DNA from: Syntrophomonas sp. UBA5432
GTDB taxonomy: Bacteria; Bacillota; Syntrophomonadia; Syntrophomonadales; Syntrophomonadaceae
Assembly (NCBI GenBank): GCA_002424365.1
Contig: DIRQ01000019.1
Span: forward strand, 1 to 57,530
Length of the DNA stretch: 57,530 nucleotides
Direction of reading: 5' to 3'
Below are positions 22,968-31,303 of the stretch, in pieces (the stretch's first letter is position 1; the number at the start of each line of letters is the position of its first letter). The translations under genes were made by a program, and so were the position numbers. The notes under the pieces were generated by a model, which saw nothing but the letters and a program-made list of their open reading frames with translations, was not told where the DNA came from and searched no databases.

Positions 22968-24248
22968 TTAGCTAATATACCCGGATAATTCCTGCAGGAG
23001 CGCCCGGGTTTCCGCAGTGGCGATGCCCGTTACTTCCAGCCTATGATCAGCCTGAAACTCTGCCACCACATCTCTGGTTTGCCCGTCATACACCTTGTTT
23101 GCCCGGCAATTATAGCCCAGTGCGATAAGCTGCTGCTTCATTTCCAGGACATCATCGCCGGTAAACCCTTCCTTTAAAAAGGGTATTTCAAAGGAATCAG
23201 CTATCGACTTCAAGTGCCGCAATCTTTCATCTATGTTTTCCGGGGTGACTTTATATGCTCCGGTCTTGAGCCCATTACATATCAAATCTCCGCCTGCTGG
23301 TGCATAGTGTATCCTATCTTTATAATTGTCAAGATTGTTGACAAAGCCTTCCAGGTCGCTGAACATGTGAATCTCAGCGTTGTCATATTTCAATATAGTG
23401 AGCATGATATCTTTATGGATGGCCAAATAATCATCGACCGTACCTTCACAGACCAGATCATAGGTGTTCAGAATACTTATACAGGGAACAATAAACACAA
23501 ATTTGATCTCGGGATTCTCTTTTAGGAAGGGAATAATATTCTGCTCAACATTGTTTTTAGCTTTTGTACGATAATCGATCACAGAACTCTTATCATCCAC
23601 CTTGCCATGACGGACGTAGAGGCTGCGGGCAACCGCCAGGGTACTGTATATACTGGTGCTCTGGCTCCTGTCCACTTCAAAAACTGTTTTCGCGGGAATC
23701 TTATCCCGCTTATCATTACCCGGCTGAAATTGATCGCCTAACCAGCTAATCAGTATATCGTCACTCATTTTCGATACGTCTTTATTTAAAACATATTTAA
23801 TATCATCGATTGGGTTGAAGTTATAGAGATATAATGGGATATCGCCTTCATACTCCATGTGCAAATGGGGAAAGTTTAACTCGTAATAGATGGTTTGCAG
23901 CCGGTTCCTTTTTAGGGATTCCCGTAGAAACAGGGTATAAATATTGGGTCTGCCCGCTGATTTGCTTAATGAGACAACCTTAAGCCCAGATTGTTCACTT
24001 AATTTATCGCTGGAAATAAAGTTCGATAACGACGAACCGACGATCACCGCCTCAGTGGGAGTGTTTTTAACGCGGCCAATCAGCCAATACATAGCGTATT
24101 CCTGGGTGTATTTATAGTAAGGCTTCATTTCGGAAAGCGGTGAATGATACTGCATAAACGGATCAACGATAATGTTGATTATCATCAATACCAACAGGCA
24201 TACAGATGTAGCCCCCAAAACAAAAACGACCCATTTCTTTTTGTTCAT
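22968..24248 (-). CDS. AlgJ/PatB-like SGNH acetyltransferase partner with C-terminal peptidoglycan-binding domain
   Basis: A 426-residue protein. Start 24248 lies behind GGGGTGTGGTG. It has an N-terminal signal anchor (residues 6-28) and an AlgJ/DHHW-like SGNH domain with block I in VIVGSSLSNF (G71-S72-S73) and block V D311-R-I-H314. Residues about 360-422 form a PG_binding_1 domain (TGDDVLEMKQQLIALGYN; YDGQTRDVVAEFQADHRL). AlgJ/AlgX-type proteins take the acetyl group delivered by an MBOAT protein and move it to a polymer. The fused domain points to peptidoglycan as acceptor. It follows the MBOAT gene by 11 bases. Confidence 0.85.
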   Translation of the reverse strand: MNKKKWVVFVLGATSVCLLVLMIINIIVDPFMQYHSPLSEMKPYYKYTQEYAMYWLIGRVKNTPTEAVIVGSSLSNFISSDKLSEQSGLKVVSLSKSAGRPNIYTLFLRESLKRNRLQTIYYELNFPHLHMEYEGDIPLYLYNFNPIDDIKYVLNKDVSKMSDDILISWLGDQFQPGNDKRDKIPAKTVFEVDRSQSTSIYSTLAVARSLYVRHGKVDDKSSVIDYRTKAKNNVEQNIIPFLKENPEIKFVFIVPCISILNTYDLVCEGTVDDYLAIHKDIMLTILKYDNAEIHMFSDLEGFVNNLDNYKDRIHYAPAGGDLICNGLKTGAYKVTPENIDERLRHLKSIADSFEIPFLKEGFTGDDVLEMKQQLIALGYNCRANKVYDGQTRDVVAEFQADHRLEVTGIATAETRALLQELSGYIS

Positions 24249-24259
24249 CACCACACCCC

Positions 24260-25720
24260 TTAAAATCCCTGGTAAATGAAGGTCGAAATCGACGACATGG
24301 ACAGTATAGAGCACACCAGCAGAATCACGGTGAACACGGCGTTGACCACCGTGGGTTTAAACTCCATCTCCTGCAAATTCTTAAACAAAAGGATAATGAT
24401 AAAGGTAAAAGCCAAAAACAACATCATATCAAGTCCGTTGACCCATGCACTGGAGTTTACCGCATGAAGCAGGCTTTCCAAACCGGTGATTACCGGAACC
24501 TCAAAACATTCCAACAGGGTTTGCGAAACCGCCGGAGTTTGAAACTCCGCTATTCCTTTGATAATGGTAAAACCCTGGGTTATAGAGTCCGCTCTGAAGA
24601 ACACCCAGGCAATGTTGACAAATAAGAAGGTTACAAACCATTGCAGGATCGTATGCATCTTATTCCATTGGGTTGTAAACCTTCTGGTCAAGACACTGGC
24701 CAGGCCATGCAGGAACCCCCAGAAAACAAAGGTCCAATTAGCACCATGCCAGAAACCGCTGATCAGGAAAATGATCATAATGTTGGCGTAAGTCCGGACT
24801 GGTCCTTTGCGGTTGCCGCCCAGCGGGATATATATATACTTGGTCAGGAATCTGGTTAAGGTAATATGCCATCTTTTCCAGAAATCCTGGATCGACAGAG
24901 CTTTATAGGGTGAATTAAAGTTGATCGGCAGCTTGATATTGAACATCAGTCCAATACCTATGGCCATATCAGTATAACTGCTAAAGTCAAAGTATATCTG
25001 GAAGGTATAAGACAGCATCACAATGAACGCATCCAGAGAGGTTAATGATCCAACCGAACCATAGCCCCAGTTCACCGCCTGGGCAAAAACATCGGCAATA
25101 AAGATTTTTTTGGCCAGACCAATGGCGAACATCAAGATACCATATGAAAAATTCTCGTAGTTTATACTAAAATTTTTCTTTTCGTTAAGCTGGGGCATGA
25201 ACTCCTTATGTAAAACGATAGGCCCTGCAATTAAGCGAGGGAAAAAGGCCACAAAAACCGCATAGTCCAGAAAACTGTAATCAGCAGTTTCTCCCCGGTA
25301 GGAGTCAACCCCATAGGCAATTTGCTGAAAGGTCAGGAAGCTGATACCTAGTGGCAGGATGATATTTTTCAGCTCAAATGAATCCTGAAACAGCAGATTC
25401 ATATTTTCGATAAAGAAATTGTAGTATTTAAAGTAAAACAGTATCAGTAGATTTAAACTGATTACAATGAAAAGAATCCATTTTTTTTGTGCAGCAGTTC
25501 GCCCGGAGGCCAGCAATAGTTTCGAAAAAAAGTAGTTTAGAAGTATGCTGGCGCAAATGATATAAAGATATCTAAAGTTGAAATACGAATAAAAAACCAG
25601 GGACATGACCAGGAGCAGAGCTTTGGCCAGCAAGTTCCATCCCAATTTATGCAATTGATAATAAGCGATTAATGTAAATGGCAAAAATGCCAGGATAAAT
25701 ATGTACGAGTTGAACTGCAA
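24260..25720 (-). CDS. AlgI/PatA-like MBOAT O-acyltransferase
   Basis: A 486-residue multi-pass membrane protein. TTG 25720 is taken as start (AGAGGGGT upstream), giving MQFNSYIFILAFLPFTLIAY, the normal family opening; a longer frame adds ten residues with no better site. Conserved blocks include LGISFLTFQQIAYGVDSYRG, DFWKRWHITLTRFL and the catalytic-histidine segment SGFWHGANWTFVFWG near residue 322. MBOAT proteins move an acyl group from a cytoplasmic donor across the membrane. With the SGNH partner downstream it forms a complete O-acetylation pair of the AlgI/AlgJ or PatA/PatB type. Confidence 0.92.
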   Translation of the reverse strand: MQFNSYIFILAFLPFTLIAYYQLHKLGWNLLAKALLLVMSLVFYSYFNFRYLYIICASILLNYFFSKLLLASGRTAAQKKWILFIVISLNLLILFYFKYYNFFIENMNLLFQDSFELKNIILPLGISFLTFQQIAYGVDSYRGETADYSFLDYAVFVAFFPRLIAGPIVLHKEFMPQLNEKKNFSINYENFSYGILMFAIGLAKKIFIADVFAQAVNWGYGSVGSLTSLDAFIVMLSYTFQIYFDFSSYTDMAIGIGLMFNIKLPINFNSPYKALSIQDFWKRWHITLTRFLTKYIYIPLGGNRKGPVRTYANIMIIFLISGFWHGANWTFVFWGFLHGLASVLTRRFTTQWNKMHTILQWFVTFLFVNIAWVFFRADSITQGFTIIKGIAEFQTPAVSQTLLECFEVPVITGLESLLHAVNSSAWVNGLDMMLFLAFTFIIILLFKNLQEMEFKPTVVNAVFTVILLVCSILSMSSISTFIYQGF

Positions 25721-25868
25721 TTCCGTACCCCTCTGAATAGTTATTCGCAAATATAAGAATTGTCGTATCCTCGACTATATTATCACATGAATGAGGGCCC
25801 AGGGTAGTAGGTCAAGGCCTTTAAGAAGAATTATTTTATCCCCTGATGAAGGCCGGCAACCCCCTTAA

Positions 25869-25920
25869 TTAGCTAATACAAATTGACAACTTAGCTAACA
25901 TATTTTACAATAATAGCTAA
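25869..25920 (+). promoter_or_regulatory. Promoter with three TTAGCTAA operators at exact 22-bp spacing
   Basis: A consensus promoter TTGACA (25883-25888), 17 bases, TACAAT (25906-25911). The 8-bp palindrome TTAGCTAA occurs at 25869-25876 and 25891-25898, and once more as ATAGCTAA at 25913-25920: one upstream of -35, one inside the spacer, one just after -10. The starts are 22 bp apart, about two helical turns, so bound dimers would sit on one face of the DNA. The gene starts 20 bases later and its N-terminus is a Phd/YefM DNA-binding domain. Confidence 0.8.
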
Positions 25921-25940
25921 CTTAGGAATGGGGTGAGCTT

Positions 25941-26675
25941 ATGCGTGTCAATACCACCGATTTACAGAATGCTTTTGGGAAATATCTTTCCCTGGTCGAG
26001 AAGGAAGATATTATTGTTACCAAAAACGGAAAAAGCGTGGCCAAACTGATTCGCTATACTGAACCTGACTATTTTCTGGTCCATGAAGAAGCAAAAGGTT
26101 ATACAACTACCAGGAAAATCAGCTATGAAGAATACATGGAACTGGTTGATTCGTCTGACCAGAGATATGAACTTATCGATGGCGAGATTTATCTGCTGGC
26201 TTCACCAAGTATTAAACATCAGATTGTGGTCAACGAAATCTCCTGGCACTTTAATAACTATTTTAGGGGAAAGTCTTGCCGCTCACTAACCGCACCCTTG
26301 GATGTGAGGTTGTTCGGATTTGCGACCAAGTTTGAAGAAGATCCCAATGTTGTCCAGCCGGATATTGTTGTTATCTGTGATATAGACAAGGTCAACGATT
26401 CCAACAAATATGAGGGTGTACCTACATTGGTGGTTGAAGTATTGTCTCCATCTAATAAAGGCAAGGATATGGCTGTAAAATTAAATCTGTACATGAAAAG
26501 CGGTGTTTCGGAATACTGGGTGGTAAATCTGGAAAACAAAAGTGTTTTGCAGTATTCCTTTTCCCCGGAAAGAGACATTGAAAGCCTTAAAAGTCTGAAA
26601 GAGGAAGAGACCATAGAATCAAGCGTTTTTGCAGAACTTAAAATACCGTTGGGAGATATTTTTGCCGAAATCTAG
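25941..26675 (+). CDS. Phd/YefM antitoxin domain fused to a Uma2 (PD-(D/E)XK) nuclease domain
   Basis: A 244-residue protein with GGGGTGAGC before the ATG. Residues 1-45 are a Phd/YefM-type domain (MRVNTTDLQNAFGKYLSLVE; DIIVTKNGKSVAKLIRY). Residues about 58-244 are a Uma2 (DUF820) domain: YEEYMELVD, RYELIDGEIYLLASPS, H93, D141 (QPDIVVI), E166 (LVVEVLSPS) and K180 before LNLYMKSGVSEYW, the spacing of the restriction-nuclease-like fold. The usual Uma2 protein has only the second part. So a DNA-binding antidote and a putative nuclease share one chain. A triple operator covers the promoter, suggesting self-repression. Function of Uma2 proteins is not established; nuclease activity is inferred from fold. 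Confidence 0.85.
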   Translation: MRVNTTDLQNAFGKYLSLVEKEDIIVTKNGKSVAKLIRYTEPDYFLVHEEAKGYTTTRKISYEEYMELVDSSDQRYELIDGEIYLLASPSIKHQIVVNEISWHFNNYFRGKSCRSLTAPLDVRLFGFATKFEEDPNVVQPDIVVICDIDKVNDSNKYEGVPTLVVEVLSPSNKGKDMAVKLNLYMKSGVSEYWVVNLENKSVLQYSFSPERDIESLKSLKEEETIESSVFAELKIPLGDIFAEI

Positions 26676-26849
26676 CTATCCTACCGCTTGATAAGACTTG
26701 AGCACTATAATTAAAGCATGACATTCAAAAAGAAGTACACCTCCACCTTTGTGGGGGAAACCGAAGTCTGGAATATGTTGAATTCCAGTTTGCGGAGTTG
26801 CGTAATCTATTTCTATATAATTATGCTGTAATGAAAGAGGAGCATTGAA

Positions 26850-28007
26850 ATGAACTACACGAAAGCATATGTTGAGTGGAATGGATTTGAGGGAACGGTA
26901 ACAGTTAATGATCCAGTATTACGTTACCCTGGTAACCCGATATTAACATGCCATGACATCAATAAAATCTGGGGTAATGAGGCTCATTTATATACCTACA
27001 CGGTTCATAATGCGGGAATGGCCGAAGTGACTGGTGCAGATGGTAAGACTCAAACAATAATGCTTTTTCGTTCCCACATTGCTGATGGTCGTAGTGTAAT
27101 AGGAAAAGCTGTAAGTGACAACGGCTTAAATGGCTGGAAGGTCGACCCCAGACCCTTTTTATTACCTGCGACCGAGAATGATATATTTGCTGAGGGTGTC
27201 GATATTGCTGCTATTATCGAATCTGAGGCCGGCGGCGTGGAAGACATGCGGGTTAATTCGGTTGGGAGCGGCTTGTACGTATTGACCTACAGTGCTTACC
27301 ACGAACAGATTACTAACAGAGTCAAGGCTATGATGGCTGTAACCAAGGACTTCAAGACTGTCGTACGCTATGGCCCCATATCCGAACATGATATGCGCAA
27401 TGTGGTTATATTTCCTGAACCTGATAAGAATAAAACCTGGATAGCCTTACTGCGTCCAAATGATAAAACCCGGGAAATTTCTGGCACTGGTCATATTGGT
27501 GGCTCATTTGGGGAAATATGTGCAGGTTTCGCCCCAAGGCCTACCGGACCATGGGAAATCGGTAATGTAATCATGAGAAGCGGTCACGGGCCCAGTGCAT
27601 TCCAGGCTAAGATTGGTCCAGGCGTCCCGCCTATTAGGACTCAATATGGATGGCTAAATATCTTTCATGGTGTGCGTTCAACTATGGCTGGCAATCCTTA
27701 TACCCTGGGTGTGGCATTCCATGACCTGGAAGACCCAACTAATCCAAGTAAACTTCGTATAAGTGCCAAACCATTATTAATGCCCAGTGCAAGTGATTGT
27801 TCAGTTAGAGAGAATGATTATGTCCATGTTCCAAATGTAGTGTTCAGCTGCGGTGCATTAACTGGCAAGGACGATACGGTAGCTATATATTATGGCGGTA
27901 ATGATACCGTTATGAATGTGGGCATGGCAAATATAAAAATTCTAAATGAGATGTGTAATACTTTCCGTCTGGACCCATTGACCGGGAAACATCTATATTC
28001 TCTATAA
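26850..28007 (+). CDS. GH130-like glycoside phosphorylase/hydrolase
   Basis: A 385-residue soluble protein with GAGGAGCATTGAA before the ATG. Five-bladed propeller features of family GH130 are visible: RYPGNPILT near the N-terminus, GWLNIFHGVR, and IYYGGNDTVMNVGMA near the C-terminus. GH130 enzymes phosphorolyse beta-mannosides (for example mannosyl-N-acetylglucosamine or beta-1,2-mannan) or hydrolyse them. The substrate is not readable. It stands alone between the Phd-Uma2 gene and a REP-like hairpin, next to the glycosylation cluster, so glycan recycling is possible. Confidence 0.75.
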   Translation: MNYTKAYVEWNGFEGTVTVNDPVLRYPGNPILTCHDINKIWGNEAHLYTYTVHNAGMAEVTGADGKTQTIMLFRSHIADGRSVIGKAVSDNGLNGWKVDPRPFLLPATENDIFAEGVDIAAIIESEAGGVEDMRVNSVGSGLYVLTYSAYHEQITNRVKAMMAVTKDFKTVVRYGPISEHDMRNVVIFPEPDKNKTWIALLRPNDKTREISGTGHIGGSFGEICAGFAPRPTGPWEIGNVIMRSGHGPSAFQAKIGPGVPPIRTQYGWLNIFHGVRSTMAGNPYTLGVAFHDLEDPTNPSKLRISAKPLLMPSASDCSVRENDYVHVPNVVFSCGALTGKDDTVAIYYGGNDTVMNVGMANIKILNEMCNTFRLDPLTGKHLYSL

Positions 28008-28030
28008 AAGCTAACACCTTGGATATACAA

Positions 28031-28065
28031 AGTGACCAGGGGACGAACCCCGTCCCTCGGTCACT
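28031..28065. repeat. REP-like hairpin between convergent genes
   Basis: Arms of 15 bases (AGTGACCAGGGGACG and CGTCCCTCGGTCACT) pair with two mismatches around a 5-base loop. It belongs to the window's GGGACGG family. It sits between the convergent GH130 gene and the minus-strand gene at 28061, whose TGA stop lies inside the right arm, and may act as a two-way terminator. Confidence 0.65.
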
Positions 28066-28516
28066 CTTCGCAGTAGTATCGATATTTTTTGACCGGACGT
28101 CTGGGTTTGCAAGATATCTTGCAAGTGGACCGGGGGCGGCAAGGATATATGGGTGGACATGGCCGCGGTGGACAAGGTGGATGGGGTGGACAAGGCGGTA
28201 CCGGTGGACGTGGCGGAATTGGCGGCGGGAATTGCTGGTTGAAAAATCGGGTGACTTTCTCCAATTTTCTAAGGAGAAGCCATTCTTTCATAATTACTGT
28301 TTCCAAGGTTTCATTTACGACCACATTAAAGTCTATTAGAACATCTGGCGGGGTACAGGATGATATATGACAAATAAAATGCTGAATTTTCTCCGCCTCC
28401 GCATTGAGTAAATGAGATAAAGCAATTTCTTCCAGGGCGATAGAATCTAGAAGATCGATAAGTGTATGATGTAAATCGGGACGATGATGCTGAGGGGGGA
28501 ATTCAGGCATAGTCAT
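28061..28516 (-). CDS. Putative spore-surface structural protein (ALEEIALSHLLNAEAEK family) with Pro/Cys-rich tail
   Basis: A 151-residue protein. ATG 28516 is preferred (AAAGGCG upstream); TTG 28525 is an alternative. The N-terminal half carries the helical motif LLDSIALEEIALSHLLNAEA, shared with the proteins at 28859 and 34171. The C-terminal half is a repeat of proline with cysteine, arginine and histidine (PPVPPCPPHPPCPP...), then basic Cys-containing residues. Such N-terminal segments are found in clostridial proteins thought to be exosporium or coat components; this is recall and inference. The antisense Gly-rich frame here is only a shadow of the proline tail. Confidence 0.65.
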   Translation of the reverse strand: MTMPEFPPQHHRPDLHHTLIDLLDSIALEEIALSHLLNAEAEKIQHFICHISSCTPPDVLIDFNVVVNETLETVIMKEWLLLRKLEKVTRFFNQQFPPPIPPRPPVPPCPPHPPCPPRPCPPIYPCRPRSTCKISCKPRRPVKKYRYYCEE

Positions 28517-28789
28517 ACTACTCAACGCCTTTCTGTTATTGGTTTGTTACTATTAATATTCAATCTGTTGGTTACTTGTTAAAGAAAAATAGAACCCTAT
28601 TCTTTGCAAACCATAATATGGGCATTGAGAAAGCCATTACCAAGAGAGCACTGTTCCGTAAACATGAGGTATACTAGCGATTGGAATGCGGTTAAGTAGA
28701 AAATCAGCCACTCTCACTTTCTAGAATGCCTTGCTCCCGTTCAGTTGCGTATTCGAATTGTAATGAACAAATTGCTGACAATATAAAAT

Positions 28790-28828
28790 GGGTTATTTAA
28801 GCAAAGTATAAACTTTGCCAAATAACCC
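28790..28828 (-). terminator. Strong hairpin terminator of the 28859 gene
   Basis: Nested arms GGGTTATTT/AAATAACCC and GCAAAGT/ACTTTGC (28790-28807 with 28812-28828) form a 16-bp stem with a four-base loop. On the minus strand ATTTTATATT follows. The rest of the 342-base gap 28517-28858 shows no further gene. Confidence 0.75.
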
Positions 28829-28858
28829 TGAAATTAAGACCTTATAACATAGTTATTA

Positions 28859-29161
28859 TTAACCGGGGGGAATATCCAGGATGTCTTCTAATTTAAACTC
28901 CAGCAGCATTTGGTTCTTGAGAACAGTTTGCAAAGACCTTCTTACTTCGCGGTTAACAGAGAGTAATCCCGAAATGGAAGTTGCTGTTATTGATAGACCA
29001 GGAAGGGTTCCCAATACAGCCTGTAGTTTTTCACCCTCAGCATTAATAATATGGGCTAAACCAAGTTCCTCCAATGCTACCGAGGCTAACAACAGGTTTA
29101 TAACTTGAGTTCTATTAAGGCTAATTGACGGGGTAATAGTTGGAATAGTTGGCAATGACAT
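28859..29161 (-). CDS. Putative spore-surface protein, short member of the ALEELGLAHIINAEGEK family
   Basis: A 100-residue protein with AAAGGAGGGATTAAGTA before the ATG. It is almost identical over its full length to the first 100 residues of the 34171 protein (opening MSLPTIPTITPSIS, motif LLLASVALEELGLAHIINAE, ending LEDILDIPP). It therefore looks like the helical base of the longer protein without its outer domain. It is encoded on the minus strand, with a terminator below and a sigma-K-like promoter above. Function unknown. Confidence 0.7.
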   Translation of the reverse strand: MSLPTIPTITPSISLNRTQVINLLLASVALEELGLAHIINAEGEKLQAVLGTLPGLSITATSISGLLSVNREVRRSLQTVLKNQMLLEFKLEDILDIPPG

Positions 29162-29194
29162 TACTTAATCCCTCCTTTTTACATAACTTACCTT

Positions 29195-29222
29195 ATTAAT
29201 ATGTTATTAAATAAAACCTTGT
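29195..29222 (-). promoter_or_regulatory. Sigma-K-like promoter (imperfect) of the 28859 gene
   Basis: On the minus strand AC is followed by 17 bases and CATATTAAT, against the sigma-K pattern AC-N16/17-CATANNNTA. Two final bases do not match. It lies about 34-60 bases upstream of the ATG. Confidence 0.35.
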
Positions 29223-29258
29223 TACACTTTGACATATCCCGCTCCGAAAAATCGTTAT

Positions 29259-30437
29259 TTAGTTACTTTTCAAAAATCTCATAAACTCAGGTTTAAGATA
29301 CTTTGTAAGATCAGCCAGGGTGGAGTGCATGTTTATCAGTTTAGTAATAGCTTCATGAGCCGGTATAAAGTTATTCGAAACAATTAACGCCTTAAGATAC
29401 GCCAAAAAGGCTTCCTCTTCATTTTTTAGTTCCTCAAAACAAAGCCCTATATAAAACCAGGCTCTGAAACTGCCCAACCCCTTGATAGTTAAATAATTAA
29501 GGTTGTTTTCTCCCATTTCAATGCATTCTCGGAAACAATCTAATGCTTCCTGATACATCTTTTTGTAATAAAGGATTACTCCCATATAGAATCTCAGGTC
29601 AACGTAATCAGGAAACATTTGGACTGCGGATTTAATACCCGGCCATGCTCCCTCCCAACTTCCGGTTTCCATTAAAATAGAATATTTCAAACTATAGAGC
29701 ATCGAGGGGGGCGGAATAATCCCTTCATTTATAAACTGGGTTATAGATTGGTTAACATGGTCAAAGGCTTTATTAAACTCATTGCTTCGATAGTACTCTG
29801 CTGCCAGATAATAATGGGTCCAGGCATGATTTTTTTCTTCTTCTAATTCTCGTAATAACAAACTAACATTTCTCTTAAATTTCTGTTTATTCTCTACCTG
29901 TGAGTTCATATAACCGTAATGATAAATTTTTAAATCTAAAAACCCCACCCGGTCTTGTTCATAAGCTAAGGAAAGGTTTAGCCATTCATGAATTTTATTT
30001 TCGAAACGAAAGCCCATATGATTTCTAAAAAACCGGGGTTGGGCTATTTGTACAACCTGGTCATGATCAACCTCTTCGCCGTAGAAATTAATAAGCGGGA
30101 CTGAGAGAGCATCATAATCACTAAAGAGCGTCTGATTATTTAGCTGATTCCTATTTTCCGGAGCCACTTCCTCATCTGCATCCAGCCATAAAACCCAATC
30201 CCGGGTAACTTTATCCAGGCCAAAGTTTCGGGCTTCGGCAAAGTCATTATTCCATGGGTAAGGGAAAACCTGGGCGTTATAGGAATGGCAAATTTCCATG
30301 GTTTTATCTGTTGACCCGGTATCAACAATGATAATTTCGTCTACCAGATTTATTACGCTATCTAAACATCTCTTTATACAGTTTTCTTCATTTTTCACGA
30401 TCATTGCTAAAGACAGGCTTGGTTTGTTTGGCCTCAA
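29259..30437 (-). CDS. Family 2 glycosyltransferase with TPR repeats
   Basis: A 392-residue protein. TTG 30437 is preferred since AGGAGGTG lies 6 bases before it; a GTG at 30446 overlaps that site. The GT-A domain (residues 1 to about 215) has SLAMIVKNEENCIKRCLDSV, IIIVDTGSTDKTMEI and the metal-binding DAD in WVLWLDADEEVAP. The C-terminal half has tetratricopeptide-like helices (WTHYYLAAEYYRSNEFNKAF; LRFYMGVILYYKKMYQEALD). This design is common in bacterial glycosyltransferases acting on proteins. It lies beside three candidate surface proteins, which are likely acceptors. Confidence 0.88.
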   Translation of the reverse strand: MRPNKPSLSLAMIVKNEENCIKRCLDSVINLVDEIIIVDTGSTDKTMEICHSYNAQVFPYPWNNDFAEARNFGLDKVTRDWVLWLDADEEVAPENRNQLNNQTLFSDYDALSVPLINFYGEEVDHDQVVQIAQPRFFRNHMGFRFENKIHEWLNLSLAYEQDRVGFLDLKIYHYGYMNSQVENKQKFKRNVSLLLRELEEEKNHAWTHYYLAAEYYRSNEFNKAFDHVNQSITQFINEGIIPPPSMLYSLKYSILMETGSWEGAWPGIKSAVQMFPDYVDLRFYMGVILYYKKMYQEALDCFRECIEMGENNLNYLTIKGLGSFRAWFYIGLCFEELKNEEEAFLAYLKALIVSNNFIPAHEAITKLINMHSTLADLTKYLKPEFMRFLKSN

Positions 30438-30480
30438 AATAGGCACCTCCTAATGAGCAATTTAGAAATTGGAGCGAGAT

Positions 30481-31098
30481 TTACTTTTTTACCAGGATTA
30501 AACGGTCGGCCAAATTAAACCACCATATATAGGGGTTATAAATACCGTTAATCGAACATATCTTCCCGCCCAGCTCCACAAATTTGGCTTCCCACCATTC
30601 CCGGGGTTTAATATTTATGTGGGTAGGATCAATATCATCTGGCTCATGCCTGGTTACAACGTATACTAAAACCCATTGGCTGGAAACGCGTAATAATTCG
30701 GCACAGGTTTGGTCAGCTAATTCTTCGGGAATATGTTCTAAAACATCGAAAATGGTAACCAGGTCAAACTCGTTGTTTTTATAGGGCAGCTCCGAGGCCA
30801 AACCAAGTTTTACCCGGTCACTAATTTCTTTCGGTACTTTGTCTACCGCATACTCGGAGGCATCAATACCGTAGGCATCAACTCCCCGGTCATAAAGAGC
30901 TTTAACTATAAAGCCCTTGGCACATCCTACATCTAACGATTTAGCCGGGGCAAAGTGTTTTATTATATGTGCTGCTGTTTTTTCTACTTCCCCGCCAATT
31001 CTTTCCCAGGAATAATCTACATAGTTACTTTTCCCTGACTGGCATCCCCGGTCAAAATAGTCCTGGTCATAAAAAGATAAGTCAGAGCAACCTGCCAT
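30481..31098 (-). CDS. SAM-dependent methyltransferase of the glycosylation cluster
   Basis: A 205-residue class I methyltransferase with AGGGAGGGGG before the ATG. Motif I is SLDVGCAKGF (about 54-63), motif II AYGIDASEYAV, and motif post-II FDLVTIFDVLEHI. No membrane segment. It precedes the family 2 glycosyltransferase by 43 bases on the same strand, so both may be one operon. Sugar methylation of the surface glycan is the simplest role, by context only. Confidence 0.85.
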   Translation of the reverse strand: MAGCSDLSFYDQDYFDRGCQSGKSNYVDYSWERIGGEVEKTAAHIIKHFAPAKSLDVGCAKGFIVKALYDRGVDAYGIDASEYAVDKVPKEISDRVKLGLASELPYKNNEFDLVTIFDVLEHIPEELADQTCAELLRVSSQWVLVYVVTRHEPDDIDPTHINIKPREWWEAKFVELGGKICSINGIYNPYIWWFNLADRLILVKK

Positions 31099-31167
31099 TA
31101 CTTAACCCCCTCCCTATTACTTACCCTCGAAAAACCAGTGTTTAATTAATCCAAAGGGTGCTAACTC

Positions 31168-31195
31168 ACTTAAAAGCTCATAGTCTCATAAGATA
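31168..31195 (+). promoter_or_regulatory. Sigma-K-like promoter of the 31304 glycosyltransferase operon
   Basis: AC (31168-31169), 17 bases, then CATAAGATA (31187-31195), a full match to the B. subtilis sigma-K pattern AC-N16/17-CATANNNTA. It lies 109 bases upstream of the TTG start. Confidence 0.5.
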
Positions 31196-31303
31196 TCAAA
31201 ATGGATTCTTATCTTCACAATATGTATTGAAGACAAAGGCGTGTTTGCAGAATCATTTAAAAAGGATCTGTTACCCAAAAAAGGTGATTAAGGAGAAGAC
31301 GAC

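Noticed and set aside
26700..26849. Structured leader RNA before the GH130 gene
   Set aside because: Only a short CCACC...GGTGG-like stem was noticed; no known riboswitch core is visible.
28089..28370. Gly-rich collagen-like frame on the plus strand
   Set aside because: It is antisense to the Pro-rich tail of the 28061 gene: proline codons read backwards give glycine. No ribosome binding site.
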